Positions 32,970 through 42,097 of a stretch of DNA of 51,291 nt are shown one piece after another. Source of the stretch: Methylosinus sp. Ce-a6 (lineage in GTDB: Bacteria > Pseudomonadota > Alphaproteobacteria > Rhizobiales > Beijerinckiaceae); NCBI RefSeq assembly GCF_009811655.1, contig NZ_BGJX01000025.1:1-51291 (forward strand). The letters run 5' to 3'. The stretch's first letter is position 1. Every line of letters starts with the position of its first letter. The translations under genes and the position numbers were made by a program. The notes below the pieces were generated by a model. The model had not been told where the DNA came from, did not search any database, and was given only the letters and a program-made list of their open reading frames with translations.

Positions 32970-34856
32970 CTAGAACTCCGCCCAACCATTGTCTCCGACC
33001 GCGCGTTTGCGCGACGCGCCGGCAACGATTGCGAGCGGCGCGACGGAGGTCGGCCGAGCGTGGTCGGAAGCCCGGCGCAAGGCCGCCGAAATTCGGAAGG
33101 CTCCGGCCGACGTCGCCAGCGCGCCGGCCTCATGACGCAGGCTGTGGCTCGCTGCGGTCGTCTCCTCCACCATTGCCGCGTTCTTTTGCGTCATCTGATC
33201 CATTTGCGTGATGGCGGCGCTGATTTCGTTCAGGCTGGACGCCTGCTCATTGGCGCCGCTGGCGATGTCGGCGACGATTTGATCGATGGCCAGCACCTGG
33301 CCGACGATCTTTTCGAGCACCGCGCCCGTGCGATTGACGAAATCGACGCCCTGGCCCACTTCCGCGCTCGACGCGGAGATGAGGCCCTTGATTTCTTTCG
33401 CCGCCTCCGCCGCGCGCTGGGCGAGCGCGCGCACTTCCTGAGCGACGACGGCGAAGCCCTTGCCCGCCTCGCCAGCGCGCGCAGCCTCGACGCCAGCGTT
33501 CAGCGCGAGCAGATTCGTCTGGAACGCGATTTCGTCGATCACATTGATGATCTGCCCGATTTCCCGCGAGGATTTTTCGATGCGGCTCATGGCGTCGATG
33601 GCCATTCCCACGACGGCGCCGCTCGCCTGCACTTCCGTTTTCACCGAAGCGACAGAGTCGCTGGCGTGCGTCGCGCCTTGGGCGGTGCGGCCGACAGATT
33701 GGGCGATCTCTTCCATGCTCGCCGCCGTTTCTTCCAGCGCGGCCGCTTGCTGTTCCGTGCGCCGCGACAAATCGTCGGACGCCGCGGCTATGTCATGCGT
33801 CGTGGCTCCTATAGATTCCACGGCGCCGATGACGTCCGTCATCGCCGCTTCGAGTTGGCCGATCGCCGAATTGAAGTCATCGCGCAAACGCGAATAGGCG
33901 TCTGGCAGGGACTCGTCGATGCGATAGGTGAGATCCTTTTCGGCGATACGGCCGAGAGCGTGACCGAGCTCCTTCATGACCGCCGCCTGCTCGGCCGCGA
34001 TCCTTGCATTATTGGCTGCGATTTCCGCATGAGTCTCGGCGTCCGCCTGCTGCCGCCGATGCATTTCCTCGGCCTCGAGCCGCGCCTTTTCGGCGGCCTG
34101 CGCCTTGAACCGCTCCACCGCCGTCGCAATCTCCCCGATTTCGTCGCTTCGGTCGAGACCGGGCAATTCGAGATCGAAATCCCCGGCGGCGAGGCGCCGC
34201 ATCGCCGTCGCCAGCGCCAGCAAGGGACCGGCGACTCCGCGGAACACGATCAAGAGCGAGGCGCCCAACGCCAAGACGAGCGAAACGACCGAAACGCCGA
34301 TGAGCGCCGTCTGCGAGTACGCCTGCACGCGCCGAACTTCGGCGGCGAGCGCGAAGATGCGCTTTTCGGTCTCCTCGAGAAACGCGTCGGTCAATGCAGA
34401 CGCCGCTTTTTCCGCAGGCTCGACACGGCCGACGAATTCCGCTGTCGCTTTGCCGCGATCCCCGGCGAATACGGTCGCCTTCGCCGCGAGAATTTCTTTC
34501 ACCACCGTCTCCTGCAAGGCGACGAAATCGCGATGCATCGCCGTATTGGCGGGATCGACCATATTCGCGAGCTTCTTTGCCCGCTCGAGCAAGGCGCGGG
34601 CGCGCGTTTCGATGGAAGCGTCGAGCTTGTGCTGCGACTCCTTCCAGGCGTCGGCGGTCAGCTTCACCATGTCGCGCTGGATGGCGCGGCTCAGCGCGCG
34701 CACTTCGCTCGCCTCGAGCGCCTCGTCGGCGGCTTTCGCCATCTGGGCGTTGGCCTGCGCCACATCCTGCGCGAGCCAGAGCGCAAGGCCCACATTCATG
34801 GCCATGATGAGGGAAAGGCCGATAGCGGGAGCAAGAATTTTGGGAGCAATCCTCAT
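32970..34856 (-). CDS. Methyl-accepting chemotaxis protein
   Basis: A 628-residue transmembrane chemoreceptor. A first helix at about 8-27, a helical periplasmic sensor of about 160 residues, a second helix at about 188-210, HAMP domains after it (one near 211-263, a further HAMP-like stretch near 305-360), then the long signalling coiled coil. The conserved hairpin tip is [21 protein letters not shown]. The last five residues, GWAEF, fit the W-x-x-F pentapeptide that tethers CheR or CheB. No other chemotaxis gene lies in the window. The start at 34856 removes a spurious upstream extension and places the first helix at the N-terminus. Ligand unknown. Confidence 0.94.
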   Translation of the reverse strand: MRIAPKILAPAIGLSLIMAMNVGLALWLAQDVAQANAQMAKAADEALEASEVRALSRAIQRDMVKLTADAWKESQHKLDASIETRARALLERAKKLANMVDPANTAMHRDFVALQETVVKEILAAKATVFAGDRGKATAEFVGRVEPAEKAASALTDAFLEETEKRIFALAAEVRRVQAYSQTALIGVSVVSLVLALGASLLIVFRGVAGPLLALATAMRRLAAGDFDLELPGLDRSDEIGEIATAVERFKAQAAEKARLEAEEMHRRQQADAETHAEIAANNARIAAEQAAVMKELGHALGRIAEKDLTYRIDESLPDAYSRLRDDFNSAIGQLEAAMTDVIGAVESIGATTHDIAAASDDLSRRTEQQAAALEETAASMEEIAQSVGRTAQGATHASDSVASVKTEVQASGAVVGMAIDAMSRIEKSSREIGQIINVIDEIAFQTNLLALNAGVEAARAGEAGKGFAVVAQEVRALAQRAAEAAKEIKGLISASSAEVGQGVDFVNRTGAVLEKIVGQVLAIDQIVADIASGANEQASSLNEISAAITQMDQMTQKNAAMVEETTAASHSLRHEAGALATSAGAFRISAALRRASDHARPTSVAPLAIVAGASRKRAVGDNGWAEF

Positions 34857-35184
34857 ATGCGACGACGCCTTGTGTGTTCCTGGGAGAAACCCAGAATGAC
34901 GACGCGCAACGACTCTCCCGCGCGCCACGTTACGACGCGATCGCGGATCGATGCGCGAGTTGGAGGCGGAATTCGACCGAATTGGTCCCGCGCAGCTCGT
35001 CGCGCCGCCGAGGGCGCTCCGAAACCGGCTCCGTTCGAAGTCCAGACCGCCGCATTTTAGAGAAAACTGTTAAAATTACGTGTTCGCGCTTCTATCGGTC
35101 GTGTGTCGGGCCACTGGTCGTCGCACGCGGGCCCAGGCGGGGCGGATTGTCGAGCGCGCAAAAAGACACTCCGCCTCCCACCGC

Positions 35185-35517
35185 TCACATTCCCGTCGCC
35201 ACCGGCTCGCCGGCCTTCTGCCAGCCGATGATGCCGCCGCCGAAATGCGTGTTCACGTCGCGGCGGCCGACGAGGCGCGCCTGCTCCATGGCGTTCACCG
35301 AGCGCTTGCCGGAACGGCAATAGACGACGACCTTCTGACCTGCCGCCGGCGTCGGAATCTTCGTCGGATCGAAGCTCGACAGCGGCACGAACAAAGCGCC
35401 GTCTATATGGCCCTGGGCGTATTCGTCCGCCTCGCGCACGTCGACGAGAATGATCGATTTGTCGGCAATGCCGCTCTTCAAATCCTCGAGGCTGATCTCG
35501 TTATACCACTCGGCCAT
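35185..35517 (-). CDS. Single-domain rhodanese-like protein
   Basis: A 110-residue cytoplasmic rhodanese domain, no signal peptide. LVDVREADEYAQGHIDGALFVP is the family N-terminal signature and the active-site loop is CRSGKRS with the persulfide-forming C67. It is expected to move sulfane sulfur, acceptor unknown. The short loop (six residues plus Cys) is of the thiosulfate-sulfurtransferase/GlpE type rather than phosphatase-like. GGGAAG lies about 9 bases before the ATG. It is divergent from the CHRD gene and shares a roughly 148-bp promoter region with it. Confidence 0.92.
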   Translation of the reverse strand: MAEWYNEISLEDLKSGIADKSIILVDVREADEYAQGHIDGALFVPLSSFDPTKIPTPAAGQKVVVYCRSGKRSVNAMEQARLVGRRDVNTHFGGGIIGWQKAGEPVATGM

Positions 35518-35665
35518 GATGTTTCTTCCCAAATCGATGCGCGAGCTCGCGCTTCGCTCCTCCAGCGCCGCGGCTTTCGCCGTCGGCTTGAAGCGCCGCG
35601 CCGGCGCGTTAGGTGAAGGCGCCTCGGGGGCGTTCTTCCCGCCATTTGGCACAGGAGGTCGATAA

Positions 35666-36103
35666 ATGTCCAGGAACGCATCGCTGAACGCGTCGCTCGC
35701 GGCGGCCGTCGCGCTCGCCCTCGCGGCCTCGCCGGCCGTCGCCGAAGTCATGATGTTCAAGGGCGATCTCTCCGGCGGAGCGGAGAATCCGCCGAGCATG
35801 AGCAAAGGCACGGGATCGATCGAGGTCACGCTCGATCCCTCGACCAAGAAGATCACCTGGAAAGGCCATTACCAGGGCCTGCAGGGACAGGAGACCCAGG
35901 CGCATTTCCACGGCCCCGCCAAGGCGGGCGAAAACGCCGGGCCGGTGCTGCCCGCCCCGGCCGCGGGCGGAAAATTCGAAGGATCGGCGACGCTCGACGC
36001 GCAGCAGATCAAGCAGCTCGAGGACGGCAAATGGTATTTCAACCTCCACTCGTCCAAACATCCCGAGGGCGAGCTGCGCGGACAGCTGATGCGCGTGCGA
36101 TGA
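35666..36103 (+). CDS. Secreted CHRD-domain protein
   Basis: A 145-residue exported protein. A signal peptide is clear at residues 1-26, with the cleavage motif AVA before EVMM. The rest is a single CHRD domain (first described in chordin, frequent in bacterial secreted proteins): LSGGAENPPSMSKGTG, ITWKGHYQGL, TQAHFHGPAKAG and the final HPEGELRGQL. Such domains are beta-rich and of unknown biochemical role. A very good ribosome-binding site, AGGAGG, is 7 bases from the ATG. Confidence 0.9.
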   Translation: MSRNASLNASLAAAVALALAASPAVAEVMMFKGDLSGGAENPPSMSKGTGSIEVTLDPSTKKITWKGHYQGLQGQETQAHFHGPAKAGENAGPVLPAPAAGGKFEGSATLDAQQIKQLEDGKWYFNLHSSKHPEGELRGQLMRVR

Positions 36104-36122
36104 GCCGGGCGAGCCGCCCGGC

Positions 36123-36290
36123 CTATCGCGGATTTTCCAGGCTGAAGACCGGCGCGCCTTCGTCACATGCGAAAATCTCGCCATAACGACCCCAGGTGGT
36201 GACGCTTTTCAGCGTCATCACCCCATAGGCTTCAAAGCCCTCGAGCGCCTCGCGGAAGCGCGTGGCGGTCGGCGCCCGGCCGGAGCTCAA
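36123..36290 (-). pseudogene. C-terminal stub of a nitrate/sulfonate-type ABC ATPase
   Basis: Reading the minus strand from a TTG at 36290, 55 residues contain GRAPTATRFREALEGF and WGRYGEIFACDEG, and finish FSLENPR. This is the end of the AAA-associated C-terminal domain found on nitrate/sulfonate/bicarbonate ABC transporter ATPases. No Walker motifs or upstream ATPase sequence are present: the fragment begins exactly where the neighbouring coiled-coil gene stops (TTGA overlap). A deletion or rearrangement probably removed the rest of the gene. A short expressed remnant cannot be excluded. Confidence 0.6.
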
Positions 36291-36757
36291 CGGCCGTTGC
36301 GGCGCGGCTCGCTCTTGGACGCCGAGCTGGGCGCCGAGCCTGTGGGTGAGAAATCGATCCGCTGACTCTCGAGCCGCTCGAGATGCGACTCGAGCCGCTC
36401 CATGCGCGCGGCGCCCGCATCGCGCGCGGCCTCCAATGCGCGCAGGCGCGACGCGATGCGCAGCCCCTCCTCGTCATGGCGCGACGATTCGATCAGCGCG
36501 CGAGCGGTCCGCAGCTCGTCGAGCAGGTCGGCGATTTCGCGACGCTGCTCCGACTCGTCGGCTGTCTCCCGCTTCCAGGAGAGGGCCTTGGCGAGTGCTT
36601 GCGCGCCGGACGGCCTGGCCGCGCGGATCGGCTCCCCCACCCCCGTGCGCGAGCCCAGCACGAAGCCTGTGGCGCCCCCCGCGAGGACGGCGGCGACGAC
36701 GAGGCCGAAGGGCTGAAAAAATCGAGTGAGGGAGGGCCGCGCCGCAATCGTCGACAT
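36287..36757 (-). CDS. Hypothetical membrane-anchored coiled-coil protein
   Basis: A 156-residue protein with one transmembrane helix at about residues 15-34 (FGLVVAAVLAGGATGFVLG) and a Glu/Arg/Leu-rich region at about 55-135 with heptad-like spacing (RREIADLLDELRTARAL, then MERLESHLERLESQ), probably a coiled coil, and a short polar tail. No family recognised. GAGG lies about 7 bases before the ATG. A full CtrA box is centred about 66 bp upstream of its start, which suggests cell-cycle-linked expression. The C-terminal end abuts the ABC ATPase stub. Confidence 0.65.
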   Translation of the reverse strand: MSTIAARPSLTRFFQPFGLVVAAVLAGGATGFVLGSRTGVGEPIRAARPSGAQALAKALSWKRETADESEQRREIADLLDELRTARALIESSRHDEEGLRIASRLRALEAARDAGAARMERLESHLERLESQRIDFSPTGSAPSSASKSEPRRNGR

Positions 36758-36815
36758 GGGAGACCTCGTGAGCGCCGAGGCGATGCCTCGAATAGGAAAG
36801 TCTCCGGTCTCACGG

Positions 36816-36830
36816 TTAACCGCCCGTTAA
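36816..36830. promoter_or_regulatory. Full CtrA-binding motif (TTAA-N7-TTAA)
   Basis: TTAACCGCCCGTTAA has both TTAA half-sites at the exact seven-base spacing recognised by the alphaproteobacterial cell-cycle regulator CtrA. It lies 59-73 bp upstream of the coiled-coil membrane protein start and about 150 bp upstream of the ppiD promoter. Confidence 0.6.
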
Positions 36831-36975
36831 CGAGACGAACCGCGGACCCAAGGTCGACTCGCGAGCGGCCGCGGCCTCCTCGCGCGACCAAAAGGTCGGG
36901 AGGCGGCGACGGCTCCTCCGCCGCGGCCCGCCGGCCGCCGCCCAGAACCCGCCCGAGCGGGCGGCGAGCGCAAGA

Positions 36976-37004
36976 TTGCAAGTGGAGGCGACGCTACCTA
37001 TAGT
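36976..37004 (+). promoter_or_regulatory. Promoter of the ppiD-trpE unit
   Basis: TTGCAA (36976-36981) and TATAGT (36999-37004) are separated by 17 bp, close to the sigma-70 consensus. Transcription should begin near 37011, leaving a leader of about 63 bases before the ppiD ATG. No trp attenuator or leader peptide is visible in that leader. Confidence 0.7.
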
Positions 37005-37073
37005 CCGCGCGAATTCCGGCCGGGATCAGCCGAATGAGCCGGAGACCGCAACGCCCAAGGGAAGCCCCACATC

Positions 37074-38984
37074 ATGCTGGAAGGCCTGCGCATCGCCTCG
37101 CAACATCGGATCGGCCGCATCATCCTCGGGCTCGTCATGGGCTTCATCGCGCTGAGCTTCGCGGTCTGGGGCATAGGCGACGTGTTCCGCGGCTTCACCT
37201 CCACGCGCCTCGCCAAGGTCGGCTCGGGCGAGATTTCGGTCGAGGCCTATCGCAGCGCCTATCAGAACGAGCTGCGCCGGCTGCAGCAGCGCGCCCGGCG
37301 CGCCATCACCAATGAGGAGGCCCGCCGCTTCGGCCTCGACCAGCAGGTGCTGCAGCGCCTCATCACCGAGGTCTCGCTCGACCAGAAGGCGAGATCGCTC
37401 GGCCTCGCCATCTCCGAGGACGAGACGCTGCGCCTCACCCGCGACGAGAATGTGTTCAAGGGCTCCACAGGCAAATTCGACGCGGACCGCTTCAAGCAGC
37501 TCATTCGCGACGCCGGCTACACGGAGCGCAGCTTCCTCCTCGAGCAGAAGGGCAGCTATCTGCGCAAGGAGCTCACCGATTCCGTCGTCGCCGGGCTGGA
37601 GCCGCCGCGCCTCGTGCTCGAGGCGCTGCATCGCTTCCGCAACGAGATCCGCGAGGTCGATTATTTCCTGCTTCCCGCCGCGGCCGTCGGCGAGATCGCC
37701 AAGCCGAGCGAGGAAGAGCTGAAGACATATTTCGCCGATCGCGAGCAGAGCTTTCGCGCGCGCGAATATCGTAAGCTCGCCCTTCTCGCCGTGACGCCGG
37801 CGACGCTCGCCGAGCCGCGGGAGGTGAGCGAGGCGGATGTCCGCAAGCTCTATGACGAGGTCAAGGCCAAGCGCTACGGCACGGCGGAGAAGCGCCATCT
37901 GCGCCAGATTCTCTTCGCCTCCAAGGACGAGGCCGACAAGGCGCTGGAGCGGCTGAAGGGAGGCCTTTCCTTCGACCAGCTCGCCGCCGAGCGCAAGCTC
38001 TCGCAAAAGGACATAGACTTGGGCCTGCTCGAGGCCCACGATCTCGGCGACAAGCAGATCGCCGACAAGGTCTTCGCCTCGCGTGAGCCGGGCTTCGTCG
38101 GCCCCGTTCAGACGGCCTTCGGCTCGGCGATCCTCCAGGTCGAGAAGATCGTGCCGAGCGTCTTCACCCGCAGCTATGAGCAGGCGACGGACGAGCTGCG
38201 CGGCGAGATCGCGCGGGAGCGCGCCGCTCCCTCCGTTCGCAAGCTGCGTGACGCGATCGAGGATCAGCGCGCCGGCGGCAAGGCGCTCGGCGAGGCCGCC
38301 AAATCGGCCGGGCTCGAGGCGGCCGCGGTGGAGGCCGTCGATTCGACCGGCCTCGATCCCGCCGGCAAGCCGGTCCCCGGCCTGTTCGGCTCCGAGGATC
38401 TCTTGAAGGCGGTCTTCGCCTCCGACGTCGGCGTCGACAATGACACGGTGGCGACGCGCGACGGCGGCTATGTCTGGTTCGAGATCGCCAAAGTCGAGCC
38501 GGCGCGCCAGCGCGGCTTCGACGAGGTGAAGGAGGCCGTCGAGACGGCGCTGCGCGCGGAGAAGCAGCAGAAGGCGCTGACCGAGCGCGCCGAAGCGCTC
38601 ACCGCGGAGCTGCGCGCCGGCAAGACGCTCGAGGACGTCGCCAAGGGCGCGGGCGCCGCGCCCAAACATGTGAACGAGGTGAAGCGCGCGCCGCATCCCG
38701 AGCTCTCGACCGCGGCGATCGTCGCCATTTTCGAGGCGCCGCCGCATGGCGCGGGCTCCGCCGCCGTCGACGGCGGCCGGCTCGTTTTCCAAGTGAAGAG
38801 CGCGACGACGCCGGCCTATGATCCCGCCTCGATCGAGGCCAAGGCGGCGGCCGACCAGATGCAACCGGCCTTCACCAACGACATTCTCGAGCAATATGTC
38901 GGCGCGCTCGAGAAGGTCTTCAACGTCTCCATCAACGAGCATGCGTTGCAGGCGGCGACCGCCGGAGCGGATCAGAACCAGTGA
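37074..38984 (+). CDS. ppiD: Periplasmic folding chaperone / peptidyl-prolyl isomerase
   Basis: A 636-residue PpiD-type protein anchored in the inner membrane by a helix at about residues 13-34 (RIILGLVMGFIALSFAVWGIGDVF), with the rest periplasmic. The SurA_N-like chaperone region covers about 40-200. The parvulin domain follows at about 235-360 (KRHLRQILFASKDEADKAL, then FVGPVQTAFGSAIL), though its sequence is weakly conserved, so isomerase activity is uncertain. It helps newly exported outer-membrane proteins fold. Its stop overlaps the trpE start by four bases (GTGA), so the two are translated together, an order usual in Rhizobiales. Confidence 0.92.
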   Translation: MLEGLRIASQHRIGRIILGLVMGFIALSFAVWGIGDVFRGFTSTRLAKVGSGEISVEAYRSAYQNELRRLQQRARRAITNEEARRFGLDQQVLQRLITEVSLDQKARSLGLAISEDETLRLTRDENVFKGSTGKFDADRFKQLIRDAGYTERSFLLEQKGSYLRKELTDSVVAGLEPPRLVLEALHRFRNEIREVDYFLLPAAAVGEIAKPSEEELKTYFADREQSFRAREYRKLALLAVTPATLAEPREVSEADVRKLYDEVKAKRYGTAEKRHLRQILFASKDEADKALERLKGGLSFDQLAAERKLSQKDIDLGLLEAHDLGDKQIADKVFASREPGFVGPVQTAFGSAILQVEKIVPSVFTRSYEQATDELRGEIARERAAPSVRKLRDAIEDQRAGGKALGEAAKSAGLEAAAVEAVDSTGLDPAGKPVPGLFGSEDLLKAVFASDVGVDNDTVATRDGGYVWFEIAKVEPARQRGFDEVKEAVETALRAEKQQKALTERAEALTAELRAGKTLEDVAKGAGAAPKHVNEVKRAPHPELSTAAIVAIFEAPPHGAGSAAVDGGRLVFQVKSATTPAYDPASIEAKAAADQMQPAFTNDILEQYVGALEKVFNVSINEHALQAATAGADQNQ

Positions 38985-40507
38985 GCGCATTGTCCGAACC
39001 GGCGTTCGACGATTTCGCCTCCGCCTATCGGGCGGGCCGCGCCTCGCTCGTGGCGACGCGGCTCGTCGCCGATCTCGAGACGCCCGTCGCGGCCTATCTG
39101 AAGCTCGCGCGCGAGCGGGAGGCGAATGTCTTCCTGCTCGAATCGGTCGAGGGCGGCGCCGCGCGCGGCCGCTATTCGATGATCGGCCTCGATCCGGACG
39201 TCGTCTTCCGCATCCATGGCGAGAAGGCCGAGATCAACCGCCGCGCGCTGCGCGAACGGGACGCCTTCGAGCCCTGCGCCGAGCCGCCGCTCGACGCGCT
39301 GCGCGACCTGCTCGCCGAATCGGCGATCGAGGAGGTCGCGCATCTGCCGCCCATGGCGGCGGGCGTGTTCGGCTATCTCGGCTATGACACGGTGCGGCTG
39401 ATGGAGCGCCTCGCGCCGGCCAAACCGGATGCGATCGGCGTTCCCGACGCGATCCTGCTGCGGCCGACGGTCATGGTGGTCTTCGACAATGTGCGCGACG
39501 AGATCATCGTCGTGACGCCCGCGCGTCCCGCGGCGGGCGTTTCCGCAGAGGCGGCCTATGAGGCGGCCCTCGCGCGGCTCGACTGCGTCGTCGCCACGCT
39601 CGAGGCGCCGCTGACGCAGCGCGAAGCCGAGGCCGATCCGTTGTTGCTCGCCGAGGAGCCAGTCTCCAACACGGCGCCCGGGCGATTCCTCGATATGGTC
39701 GAGCGCGCCAAGGACTACATTCGCGCCGGCGACATTTTCCAGGTCGTGCTGTCGCAGCGATTCACCGCGCCCTTCTCGCTGCCGGCCTTCGCGCTCTATC
39801 GCGCGCTGCGCCGCGTCAATCCGGCGCCCTTTCTCTGCTTCCTGAATTTCGGCGATTTCCAGATCGTCTGCTCCTCGCCGGAAATTCTCGTGCGCGTCGC
39901 CGAAGGCAAGGTGACGATCCGCCCCATCGCCGGCACGCGCTGGCGCAGCGCCGTGAAGGCGGAGGACGAGCGCCTCGCGGCCGATCTCCTCGCCGACGAG
40001 AAAGAGCGCGCCGAGCATCTGATGCTGCTCGATCTCGGACGCAACGACGTCGGCCGCGTCGCCGCGACGGGAACGGTGCGCGTGACGGAGAGCTTCGCCA
40101 TCGAGCGCTACAGCCATGTCATGCATATCGTCTCCAATGTCGAAGGCGCGCTCGATCCCGCGCGCGACTGCATAGACGCGCTCGCCGCCGGCTTCCCGGC
40201 GGGCACCGTCTCCGGCGCGCCGAAAGTGCGCGCGATGGAGATCATCGACGAATTGGAGACCGATAAGCGCGGCATCTATGGCGGCTGCATCGGCTATTTC
40301 GGCGCCGGCGGACAGATGGACACTTGCATCGTGCTGCGCACCGCGATCGTGAAGGACGGCGCGATGCATGTGCAGGCGGGCGCCGGCGTCGTCTATGACA
40401 GCGATCCCGATTACGAGCATCGCGAGACGGTGAACAAGTCGAAGGCGCTGTTCCGCGCCGCCGAAGAAGCCGTGCGCTTCGCGACGCGTGCGAGGCGCGG
40501 GCAATAG
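38981..40507 (+). CDS. trpE: Anthranilate synthase component I
   Basis: A 508-residue chorismate-utilising enzyme that, with the glutaminase TrpG, makes anthranilate, the first step of tryptophan synthesis. The N-terminal part has the LLESVEGG segment of the feedback pocket. The catalytic region includes PIAGTRWR, ERAEHLMLLDLGRNDVGRV, YSHVMHIVSNVEG, FPAGTVSGAPKVRAMEIIDELE and GAGVVYDSDP. Translation starts with GTG overlapping the ppiD stop. It is a stand-alone TrpE, not the TrpEG fusion seen in some rhizobia, and no leader peptide precedes it. TrpG lies 2.9 kb downstream, behind three other genes. Confidence 0.97.
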   Translation: MSALSEPAFDDFASAYRAGRASLVATRLVADLETPVAAYLKLAREREANVFLLESVEGGAARGRYSMIGLDPDVVFRIHGEKAEINRRALRERDAFEPCAEPPLDALRDLLAESAIEEVAHLPPMAAGVFGYLGYDTVRLMERLAPAKPDAIGVPDAILLRPTVMVVFDNVRDEIIVVTPARPAAGVSAEAAYEAALARLDCVVATLEAPLTQREAEADPLLLAEEPVSNTAPGRFLDMVERAKDYIRAGDIFQVVLSQRFTAPFSLPAFALYRALRRVNPAPFLCFLNFGDFQIVCSSPEILVRVAEGKVTIRPIAGTRWRSAVKAEDERLAADLLADEKERAEHLMLLDLGRNDVGRVAATGTVRVTESFAIERYSHVMHIVSNVEGALDPARDCIDALAAGFPAGTVSGAPKVRAMEIIDELETDKRGIYGGCIGYFGAGGQMDTCIVLRTAIVKDGAMHVQAGAGVVYDSDPDYEHRETVNKSKALFRAAEEAVRFATRARRGQ

Positions 40508-40603
40508 CGAGAGCAAGTCTGCAACCCATCGAGCATTTGAGGGCGCATTCGCCAGAGAGGCGGCCGAGCAAGTGAAACAGAGAAGCGCGCAGCAAAGGGC
40601 GCT

Positions 40604-40629
40604 CCCTTCTCCCGCTCGCGGGAGAAGGG
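40604..40629. repeat. Short CCCTTCTCCCGC hairpin
   Basis: Perfect 12-bp arms around a TC loop between trpE and the small membrane protein gene. The sequence is the terminal module of the CCTTCTCCC repeat family, here alone. It may end or protect the ppiD-trpE transcript. Confidence 0.65.
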
Positions 40630-40672
40630 GTCGCGCGTCGAGATTCCTGATTCACCGCCAAAGAGGCGCGGC

Positions 40673-41236
40673 GTGACCGACAATTCGCTCTACGACGATG
40701 CGGACGACCCTCACCGGCCGATCCGCGTCGGCGACGCGGGCGCCGCGGGCGAGGCGGCGCGCTGGGGCCAGATGCTCACGCTGTTCATGCGCATCATGGC
40801 GCTGTTCTGGCTGCTGCAGGGCGTGATGCAGTGGGTCATCGTGCTCGCCGCCAGCCGGCCGATCTTCGACGAGGCCCCGACCAACGCCGCGATCGCCATC
40901 GTCTTCTTCGCCGTGCTCGATCTCGTCGCCGGCGTCGGGCTCTGGCTGGCGACGCCCTGGGGCGGCGTGCTGTGGCTGCTCATCGCCGGCGCGCAAATAT
41001 TCGTGACCTTGAGCGTGCCGGGATTTTTCGCCGGCGGCTACTGGCTCGTCGCCCTCGACCTCGCGCTCATCGGGCTCTATTTCTTCCTCACCTTCGCGGC
41101 CGGCCGCGACTATGAGGCGCGGCGCCTGCGCGAGAAGAGACGCAGACGCCGCAGCCCCGAGGCGGAGGCGGCGGGCGGCGTCTTCGGCCGGGCGCAGCGC
41201 TATTTGCGCGCGCTCTTCGGACGGCTCGGCAAATAG
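40673..41236 (+). CDS. Small polytopic membrane protein of the LdtR neighbourhood (DUF6163-like)
   Basis: A 187-residue membrane protein with four predicted helices (about 34-60, 68-92, 96-118 and 121-142), an acidic N-terminus and a strongly basic C-terminus (about 150-165). It resembles the Rhizobiales proteins filed under DUF6163 that commonly precede the LdtR regulator gene; this is from memory of gene order, and the domain assignment is not checked. Translation begins with GTG at 40673 after AGAGG. It is followed on the same strand by the ldtR-like gene after a 206-bp gap. Function unknown, possibly envelope related. Confidence 0.65.
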   Translation: MTDNSLYDDADDPHRPIRVGDAGAAGEAARWGQMLTLFMRIMALFWLLQGVMQWVIVLAASRPIFDEAPTNAAIAIVFFAVLDLVAGVGLWLATPWGGVLWLLIAGAQIFVTLSVPGFFAGGYWLVALDLALIGLYFFLTFAAGRDYEARRLREKRRRRRSPEAEAAGGVFGRAQRYLRALFGRLGK

Positions 41237-41249
41237 GGCGGCGCGGCTC

Positions 41250-41278
41250 TTGCCGAAACACGCCTAATGCAATTCTAA
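41250..41278 (+). promoter_or_regulatory. Possible ldtR promoter
   Basis: TTGCCG (41250-41255) and TTCTAA (41273-41278) are spaced 17 bp, just after the preceding stop codon. This gives a long leader of about 158 bases before the regulator start at 41443. The boxes are only moderately close to consensus. Confidence 0.35.
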
Positions 41279-41442
41279 CAATTTGATTCACAGACCGTTC
41301 ACCCCATCGACGGTAGTGGAGGTAAACGGCGGATTCAGACTGTTGTTTAAAGCGGTCTTCATTCGCGGCGGATAGGTTTCTGTCCATGGAGAACGGACCG
41401 GACCTCGAATATCCGGCGCAAAAGACGAGACGGAGCTAGTTC

Positions 41443-41955
41443 ATGAATACGGCGTCGAAGACCGAGGCCGCGCAGGCCCGCGCGGAGAAGATCAACGAGA
41501 TACGCCCGATCTATCTCGAATCGCTCACATTGGTGGAGCGTCTGCATCGCCGTCTGCTCGACGTGATCAAGGACGAGTTCGACCGCCGCAATCGCGGCGA
41601 CGTAAATTCCGTTCAGGCTCTGCTGCTCTACAATATCGGCGACAAGGAGCTCACCGCGAGCGAGCTGCGCACGCGCGGCTATTATCTCGGCTCCAACGTC
41701 TCCTACAATGTGAAAAAGCTCGTCGAGATGGGCTATCTCCACCACGCCCGTTCCCGCGTCGACCGCCGCTCCGTGCGCATCAGCCTCACGCCCAAGGGCA
41801 AGGAAGTGCACGACATCGTCGCCGCTCTCTATGAGAAGCATGCGACCACCGTGGAGCAGATCGGCGGCGTGTCGCCGGCCGAGTTCCGCACCGTCAACAC
41901 CGCTCTGACGCGCCTCGAGCGTTTCTGGACCGATCAGATACGCTATCGCCTCTAA
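41443..41955 (+). CDS. ldtR: LdtR-like MarR-family regulator
   Basis: A 170-residue winged helix-turn-helix protein of the MarR family. The segment IRPIYLESLTLVERLHRRLLDVIKDE is followed by the reading-head region ELTASELRTRGYYLGSNVSYNVKKLVEMGYLHHARSRVDRRSVRI. This closely resembles LdtR of Rhizobiaceae and Liberibacter, which controls L,D-transpeptidase (cell-wall crosslinking) and stress genes. I recognise it by sequence pattern and by the DUF6163-like gene in front. GGAG is about 9 bases upstream of the ATG. No ldtP-type transpeptidase gene lies in the window, so targets are elsewhere. Confidence 0.8.
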   Translation: MNTASKTEAAQARAEKINEIRPIYLESLTLVERLHRRLLDVIKDEFDRRNRGDVNSVQALLLYNIGDKELTASELRTRGYYLGSNVSYNVKKLVEMGYLHHARSRVDRRSVRISLTPKGKEVHDIVAALYEKHATTVEQIGGVSPAEFRTVNTALTRLERFWTDQIRYRL

Positions 41956-42097
41956 CGCTTCCCCTCCCAGACTTACTCCGCTCTACTCGGGCGATCTGCG
42001 CATCTCGCGTCGATCGCCCTTTTTCATGGCCGATCGGCGGGGATTTCTGCTATGAGAAGACGTCGCGGACGTCACGTAAGGGACAGAGGCCTCTTCC

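Larger units (their letters stand above)
36758..37073. other. Divergent regulatory region before ppiD
   Basis: No gene is seen in these 316 bp. They hold a complete CtrA-type box near the left gene and a near-consensus promoter near ppiD. The middle is very GC-rich (36890-36965) without recognisable structure. Confidence 0.5.
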
